64,000 nt of DNA, from contig JAQFVV010006215.1 of assembly GCA_028023455.1 (NCBI GenBank), forward strand, positions 12,565,473 through 12,629,472. The letters run 5' to 3'. This DNA is from Epiperipatus broadwayi. Its lineage: Eukaryota; Onychophora; Udeonychophora; Euonychophora; Peripatidae. Below the pieces are notes generated by a model. The model was not told where the DNA came from. It saw only the letters and a list, made by a program, of their open reading frames with translations, and ran no database searches. This document shows positions 56,396 through 64,000 of this stretch, in pieces; positions within the stretch are counted from its first letter, which is position 1, and each line of letters opens with the position of its first letter. A program made the translations under genes and the position numbers.

Positions 56396-57840
56396 AAAAT
56401 GGCTAAGCGCTTTCGAGAAAGTATATTTCTCATAATCACAGCCTGTTATGACTCACTCATTGGAATCATTATATATGTACAATTTGCAAGCTTTATGCAA
56501 ATGAATCAATCAAGCCATCTTTTGGATATAGCAAAACATGATTCTTTGCAATTAATGGCAATGGGGTCTTCCGTTATGAAGTAAGCTTCCTTCACCTTAC
56601 GTTTAACATCATGCCTCTCAGTACAAACCAATTTTGCAGAGGCGGGTTCGAACGTGTCCAGATATTTTTTGATATTGTACAAAAACTGGTCCATTCTGGG
56701 TTAGTATGCGACTTATTATATCTATACTTATGCTGCGACAACCTAGTAGCTATGGAGGCTCTGCTCTCACCGTAGTATGAGGCTTTGCATCCATTCTGAT
56801 GACATGCAATGTTATACACAGCTCAAGGAGTCTGATCAGGAGCTATGATGTCTTTAGTATTGTTTATAAGCCTATTAGTTGAGAGGTGTGTGAAAGCTCA
56901 AACGAAACTCTGTAGAGAAAATTATATAAAATGTCCTATGCAAAGAGGGCACATAAGGCAACAACAGCCAAGGCTTGTTATCTCTAACTCTATGTATTCC
57001 TATATGATTAATAAAACGTCTAATCTTACTATAAACTATACTGCGCTTGTATCCTGATTTGATTAAATTGCTAGTATAATTAATGATGTTAGACCTTCTA
57101 TCCGCCTCAAATTTGCACAAATGGTAATTTCTAAAAAGAAACGGCAACCTAGCAAACTTGTGTGCCGTAGGTGTGTATGAATCAGGGTGAATCTGTCCAC
57201 AAACTTCTGATAGCTTCATGATCACTATACAGTAAAGTGTACATTCTTCTCTGTGTACATTGATGTCTAAGTATTTTACATCTTGCTTTATATCTTGCCA
57301 TGTAATGTAAAACTCCTTGGATGCGTACGTTTGTATCTGAGCTTTGATATGCTCAACAATGTTTTCTGGAGCAACAATAAATAAGTCATCCACATACCTC
57401 ATATATATATGATTATCCAGTATGTTGTATTTAGATAATACTTGTTTTTCATAATAATTCAAATAGATACTAGCCACAATGCCGCTCATGGGTAATCACA
57501 TAGGCCATCCACCGTTCATGTGGTACCAATTGTCTTCAAACTTTGCCATTATATTTTTATTCAACCATCTCAAGAATTCGGTGATGAAACTAACACAGGT
57601 TTGAGCCACATTATTACTTGCTAGTTCTAGTCGTATAATGTTGTTAGAAGTCTTTCTATTAATTGACCTGTATAACTTGGAAATATCTAAAGCGGCAATT
57701 TTAACTCAGGTTTTATTAGTGCGTTCTTGATTCGCTCAACAAAGTCAAAAGATTTAATAGTATACTTGTCAAAGCCTACGCTGTAGATCAGCTAAGCCTA
57801 ACATCAGCCTCAGAGGGGTGTTAGTCTTGTGTAATTGGTT
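56396..57840 (-). mobile_element. Penelope-like element, RT plus GIY-YIG (best copy)
   Basis: On the minus strand, from 57840 to 56540. RT motif A is visible as AALDISKLYRSI near 57690, then NKNIMAKFEDNWYHMNGGWP followed by an in-frame TGA at about 57492 where the family has a sense codon. The frame then runs MSGIVASIYLNYYEKQ and YMRYVDDLFIVAPENI (motif C, YVDD, intact) to 56875. After a frame change follows VYNIACHQNGCKASYYGE and SIATRLSQHKYRYN, the GIY-YIG endonuclease, ending CFAISKRWLD. The 3' terminus carries GCGCTTAGCC near 56401, as in other copies. It is 5'-truncated and broken by a stop and a frameshift, so not autonomous. Confidence 0.85.
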
Positions 57841-58585
57841 ATATGATTCATTTTTAAGAAAAATATACTTGTATAGTGGTTTCACTTTTTATCATCTCTC
57901 ATTTTGACCATTACAATACATAAATAAAATTTCAAAAAATTCACTTTTTTTTAAAAAAAAAAAAAAAAAGAGAGAGAGATTTGCAAAATAAAAATGATTT
58001 AATTTTTTTTTTAAATAAAATGATTTAATAAATAATTTAAATATATAAAAATAAATTTAATTAAGTAAGCAATAATTAAAAAATTAATAAAATATTAATT
58101 AATAGTTAACATTCAAATCTAATTTTAAAAAAATTGAACTAAATAATTTATATAAGATTTACTTGAAAATATCTCTTAATATTATAAAATCCAAAGTTAT
58201 GACAATAATCATCATTATTGCTAACTTGTAATGTTTTGAAATTTAAGATATTAATGAACAAAAACAAAGCAAGTTCAAAGACAACTAAGAATTCATTCTC
58301 TTTCATGGACGTGAATATTTATGTATTCAATGGTAATTTTAAAACATGTTTAATTTGCAAGCTACACTAATTAGTTCTTTCTCTCCACTTCAATCTATTT
58401 CAATCAAGATACTAAAATAAATATTATTAATAGTATTAATACACTTAGAAAAACAGACATCTTCTGATATTATTATTAAACTTCTGTTTATGTTTTTTTA
58501 ATCAGAAGTAATAACTAGAATTTTTTTTTTTTTTTTTTGACTGAAAATATATAGTCATCCAATCAAGAAATAAAAAATTTGGTTT

Positions 58586-58697
58586 ACTTCCTCATAAATG
58601 ATAGTCATATTCACTCTGATAATCTAATAAAAGATCTCTATACTTCCTCATAAATGATAGTCATATTCACTCCGATAATCTAATAAAAGATCTCTAC
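58586..58697 (+). repeat. 56-bp tandem duplication
   Basis: Two copies at 58586-58641 and 58642-58697 differing at one position (CTCTGAT/CTCCGAT). Starts ACTTCCTCATAAATGATAGT. Confidence 0.92.
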
Positions 58698-58924
58698 TCA
58701 AACAGAAAGCAATGTCTTATCCACATATAGCCTAGTATAATTTGTTTGCCCAAAGAATAAATTTTTAGAATCCAAAAGCCAAGAATCAAGAGTAACTGGA
58801 ATTTTCTTTTAAATTTGGAATTAAAAAGATTCTTAACATTGGCAATCAATAGACATGGCATGGTGCACAATAAAAAATTATAAAATAACACTATTCCTAA
58901 GACAAAAAAAATTCAAATTTTTTA

Positions 58925-59410
58925 TAGATTAGCGTTGGTTTGACTGCAAACTTTTGGCCTGAGGTTAAATCAGGGATAGAATATTTCCTTTTCAAATGTA
59001 ATCTATGTAATCTATTCATACTCGACACTAATAAAATATTTAAATTCATTTGAGCGAACTTCTTAAATCTAGAGTAAAATTTTAATGTTTTATAATAAAA
59101 AAAATTAACGTAAACATACTAAAATAATAATGCTAAATTTTATATACGTTTAATAAATGTTTGGGTGTGTTATTACTGGCAGTGGCTTCTTTTATTTTTT
59201 TAATATTGAAAATATTTTTAGATAAGAATTCATATTTAATAAATCTCTGCGTCTCTCTGAGCTAGGGGCATGGGCTGATGGTCGGAATAAAACATATATG
59301 TATAATTTGGATCTTAACTTGCGTATCTGCCTACTATATAAATTTTCCAGGTTCCAATAGCCTGGTGGTGTCCTGTAGCAGATATGGTAAGACTATTTTC
59401 CCGACCGTTA
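58925..59410 (+). repeat. Dispersed ~0.5-kb repeat, copy 2
   Basis: Diverged counterpart of 54363-54860. The last ~100 bp, from TCTGCCTACTATATAAATTT to TCCTGTAGCAG, are the best conserved. Confidence 0.6.
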
Positions 59411-60888
59411 TAATATATATCTACATATCTATAATTAATAACAATTTTCTTTTTCCAGTTTATACAATGCAAACTAAATTTTCTTCAAATAATTTTATTT
59501 CCTCACAATTTTGATTGACAAGCAGTTGCTTTAGAGTTATAAAATATTTGAATATATATTAGTACTGTAAAAACACAAAATATTTCATTATAATTATATC
59601 TAAATATACATGGTTCATATTTTAATTACATTTATAACTAAGTATTTAAATGTAAAAAATATCCAACTGGTAAAGTTTGTAGCTAAAATATAAAAAATAA
59701 AAAGTAAATAATGTATGATTTAAGTACATACATTTAAATGTTAATTGAATAATTTAATTTAATTAATAATTCAAATATATAAAGACAAAAATGAATAATA
59801 CTAATGTAAATTATATATAGAATGTAAATTATATATACATTAATTATAACAGAAATAATTGTATGAACATTTATAAAACATCAATTAATTTAACTAATAA
59901 TTGGATAATGAAAAATGAATGGAGGGTTGTATAATATGTGTTATTATAAAGATATTTAAGCGTAATTATAGGCTTGTGTTAATTTTATATAGAGCCGGTA
60001 AATGTCACTATATATGCAATATAGGTTATTTTTGTAATTAAGACATATTGAAAAGAGCAAAAATTTAAAATTTGCCGAAAAGAGCTTTTATATGTTATTT
60101 TTATGTGTTATGATTATATGACTATATTACAGCTATTGTCATATAGCATTTTGTGGTTAGATAAAGATATTTTATTATATCTAGGATTTATTTTTATATA
60201 GAACTGTATATAAAAGTTAAAAAATAATATAAGTATTAAATAAAACAATAAGATATAATTTTAAAACGAATAATTTTTAATATATAAATATTTATACAAA
60301 TATAATAAAAATATAAATCAAGTATATTTAGATATAATAAAATATTTTGTTTCTATATAGTCATATACGTTTAATGTTTTATAATTTCTGAACAAGACTG
60401 CTGAAAAGTCAAAACTATAAGAAGATAAAATGATTTGAAGAAAATATGTTTGCATTGTATAAAATGGAAAAAAAAAAGATATTAATTATAATTACATATG
60501 TTAATAATCAATGCATCAAAAATAAAAAATAAATATGCATAGTTCATACATACAAATATTGATATGTCTACTTACAATTTAGAAACATGTATTATCATGA
60601 AAATGTTTTATTACTTTTGGTTTATTGTAATAATAGTTATTGTTATTAATTTCATCATGTTACAATGAGTGCAAATTATATAAGAAAAAAGAAAAAGAAA
60701 AAAGAAGAGGAAAAAAATACATATTAAAAAAATTTAGATCTCACTATATAATAATGGTCTGTAAACATTCTCAATAAATGTTACATTGAGGAAAACAATA
60801 AAACACTGACTAGAAAAAGTTTTTATATATTAAAAAATATTTATTGTATAATCTTTTTCAGTTATATTTATTTACATATATACCAATA

Positions 60889-61030
60889 GTTATATAATGA
60901 GCGTGCTAATAGTTCTTAACAAGCTTTTCTTAATATCCTTATCCTCAGACCAGTTTCTAGCTCTGGCTGTCTGAGAATAAGCATATTCAGAAAAGCTTGT
61001 TAAGAACTATTAGCATGCTCATTATATAAC
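60889..61030. repeat. Foldback with 42-bp outer arms
   Basis: Outer arms 60889-60930 and 60989-61030 pair with one mismatch. Inner sequence (CTTATCCTCAGAC with GTCTGAGAATAAG) continues the pairing, so almost all 142 bp can form a hairpin. Confidence 0.9.
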
Positions 61031-64000
61031 ATTTGTAGTGCAAGCTTATTAAATTAAGTCATATGATATATAACTTGATTACCTTGCAAACAATACAATA
61101 ATATATGTTAGCATGCTGATATATATATATTGAAATGAATATTTTATTTTAAAACAGTTATTCCCGAAAACATGTTTCATAAAACATATATAAATACAAT
61201 ACACACACATGCACAAACATGTATACTGTAACCATATGTTTTAGCTCAAAGATAGTAGGTTTTATCCAGTGGATAAATGTGTCAAATTTTAAATTTTAAT
61301 TAGTAATAATTGTTAAGATATTGAACATCAATGTGTAGAGACTAGTTATAGAATGAAATGCTTGTGGATTATAATTTTCCCACTAAGCATTAGCTCATTA
61401 GGAAATATCTTAAAAAGTGATGATGATCTTGACTGTTTGTGAGACACTGGAAAGTCTGATAGAGTGGTTATAAATCCCATAAACATTTTATCACATGTTC
61501 CAGTGGCAGCTATTTCAAATGTTGTTTTAATAGTATTAAAATATTATTGGGAAACATAAAAATATTTAACACTTTATTTTATTGGTAGTGTTAAACAATA
61601 ATTAAAAAAAAAAAATAAACAGCAAAATCAATTTATAAGTCTTCTAAATTTTTTATAAACAATCTTTAAATATATTATATTTTAATGTAAACTGAAATGC
61701 ATCAGTCTAGATGATTCTCACTAGAGGGATAAAACTTAATTTATTCACATTTTACAGTGATTGGCCCATAATAGAACCAATCCTGCCAGATAAGACAAAG
61801 TATATAATATAAAAAGTTTGTAGGGGGAGAGGGGACTACTCTAAGAAATGTAAATGGAACAAGACTACAACTCCACTTCTTAAGTAAAATAGAAAAAATA
61901 AGCTACAAAATAATATATTTTTTTTTAATTAATTGGAACAAAATTTCATAGATAGATGGATTTGGATACTATGGAGTAAACTCAATAACCCTGTAATCTC
62001 TAGACAACTTTTCATCGATCTTAAATTTTTAACTTTGCCTACTGAAGGAAACACTGGAAGGACCGCTATTTGAATAAGTATTTGCCAAAATGTACTATTT
62101 GGAACGGAAAATAATCCCAGAAAATGTAAGCATTTATTTTTGTCTTCTTTATTTTAACCAATTATCAGAACTAGTCATAACACAAAAGTTATTTAGACTG
62201 AAAAAAAAAAATTAATAAAGTATTTTAATTTTCGCGCTGTTATTAATTCAGCATTAAGCAGAAAAATCCGTTTGCGTATAAATTAATATTTCAAGAAAAT
62301 ATTCTAAATCATTTTAAGAAATAATGAAGAAATTAAAATTTCACTTTAAATCATATAAAGTAATTGGTTGAAAAAAAAAAGTACATAAAATATTTCTTAT
62401 GTCATTGGGAAGAGACATCGTCTGCTTTGATATTTCCCCAGGAAGTAATCAGTCACGTATATATATTCTTAATAACTGCTTAATATTAAATCAATTCTAT
62501 TTAACATTCTTAAATATGAAATAAAGTGCCAATAATAATAGTGAATAAAGAAATATTGATTTTTTTTTCTTGATTATACAACATATAAGGTAATAATATG
62601 TTAAGTGTTTAAAATTACCCAGATTATTTCAGATTGACGGAAAAACCAAGTAAACAAAATTCATAAATGATTTAAAAGTTTATTTCCAAAGATCGTAATA
62701 AACTGATTATAATTGTGCTGCATTTGGATATATATATGTTACATATTAATTAAAATCACTTAGAAGATCGTATTTATAATTAAATAGATGCTTCTCAGTA
62801 TAACTTTAAACCTCCTAATTTGCTGATAAAGCGAAGTGAAAGAAGTATTTATTTGTTTATTGTTAGTAAATAACTTGCAACGTGATATTTTAAATGGTTT
62901 TAAAATCACCCAGATTATTTAAGAGTATAACAGATCTTCGCGCAGAAAAAAAAAAATAAGAACAACAAAAATAGATAAATCAATAGATATTAATTAAACC
63001 TATTTTAAGTGACTTAATCTCGAAAATGTTTTAATATTGCTTCAGTATGCTTACATTAGTACACAAACCGATAAAGGATTTCTATTGCCATTGGAGAAAT
63101 GTTTGAATTTTGTCTGAAGATGTTAATATTGAACCGGATAACCAAAATATATATATTACTCAGGAATGTTTGCTTATCATATCCATTTTCATATTATTTT
63201 ACTTATAAGAACGAATCAAACTTCGATAAAGTCCAAGGGTAGAAACTGTAATGTTTGTTTAGTTTGTTAATTGCTATATATAATATTGTAATGCATTTTT
63301 TTTTTCTTTCATGTGTTATTCAGATATTAGGTTTTTTTTATATATATCAGGGTATAAAATATACTAAGTAATGATGTAGCTGTGTATAAAGTTATATACA
63401 TTTATTATCCATATTTATATTATTTTCCCAATGAAGGGAAAGCATAAAATAAATATTATATATCAGGTAAGAAAGAGAAATGTTTAACTCTTTCATTGCT
63501 AAAACAGATGTTAATATTATATCAAGAAGGGGAACAAATAGATCCAAACTGGTCAAAAATATACACATAATGATACCATTGTTCTATTATATAAAATAAT
63601 TTAATAAGTATTTTTTTTATTATTATTGCTTAATTTTGCTTATAAACGAAATGTCCACTTTAAATGCAAAATGTAGTTTAATCCTCCTTGTTTACGTGTA
63701 CATGGCTTGCTATAATAAAAGGTATAATTATTGTTTTGAAATAATTAATGGTTATTTTACTGATATTGGTGGTCTGTTTATAAAACATTAACAGTTTCTG
63801 CAATGTGCAATGGAATATTTATGTTTCCACTTAGATTATTAGTGTTGTTTTACCTCGCTATTGTATTGATCAGAATTTGTGATAGATTTTAGGATGAGTT
63901 AGGGCTACATATAAGAGCCTTAGATATAATAATAATTAATATTGTACATGGGATGATGAAAAATCCCCCATTGTGATTAATATGAGAGGATGATATTGTT

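Larger units (their letters stand above)
50963..64000. other. Region upstream of USP34 exon 1 (intron)
   Basis: No USP34 exon or promoter was recognised, so the upstream coding exons lie beyond 64000. It contains a TIR element (52854-53374), a pair of 0.5-kb repeats (54363-54860 and 58925-59410), the second 0.73-kb repeat, the best PLE copy, a 56-bp tandem duplication and a foldback near 60900. The stretches 51000-52850 and 61050-64000 show only AT-rich sequence. Confidence 0.6.

Overview
This window is animal nuclear DNA. It is very AT-rich, with large introns, many decayed transposable elements and no bacterial-style gene organisation. The only cellular gene I can support is on the minus strand: eight internal coding exons of an orthologue of ubiquitin-specific protease 34 (USP34), running from 50962 down to 10908. 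The exons chain in phase without a break, encode 570 residues and match the N-terminal third of vertebrate USP34, including a segment starting MADFDGEESGCEDEL that is nearly identical. Neither the first nor the last exon is present and the catalytic USP domain is outside the window (beyond position 1). The organism is probably an invertebrate, perhaps an arthropod such as an arachnid, judging from AT content, Penelope-like elements and intron size. That assignment is a low-confidence inference.

Layout on the + strand: 1-10907 is the intron after the last visible exon, and it holds a small TIR element, a LINE 3' end, two Penelope-like element (PLE) fragments, a 0.73-kb dispersed repeat and a 0.36-kb tandem duplication. 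Exon 8 is 10908-11026. The 15.2-kb intron 11027-26223 holds a large imperfect palindrome, a second LINE 3' end, two TIR DNA transposons with TA target duplications (16226-17544 and 20031-20896), a mariner-type transposase remnant, several hairpins and a 253-bp tandem duplication. Exons 7, 6 and 5 lie at 26224-32319; exons 6 and 5 are separated by only 111 bp. The 8.1-kb intron 32320-40455 contains three LTR-like segments and a SINE-like segment. Exons 4 and 3 (40456-40781) are separated by only 79 bp. Exons 2 (43580-43672) and 1 (50884-50962) flank a 7.2-kb intron with two more PLE fragments. 50963-64000 lies upstream of the first visible exon and carries the best-preserved PLE (reverse transcriptase plus GIY-YIG), the second copy of the 0.73-kb repeat, and several foldback elements.

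Nothing here behaves as a multi-gene system. The window is one housekeeping gene whose introns have accumulated repeats. The most interesting material is a PLE family represented by five fragments on both strands (one bounded by inverted terminal repeats), a pair of anonymous dispersed repeats of about 0.7 and 0.95 kb, and an unusual density of hairpin and foldback structures. Most remaining short ORFs look like chance ORFs in AT-rich DNA.
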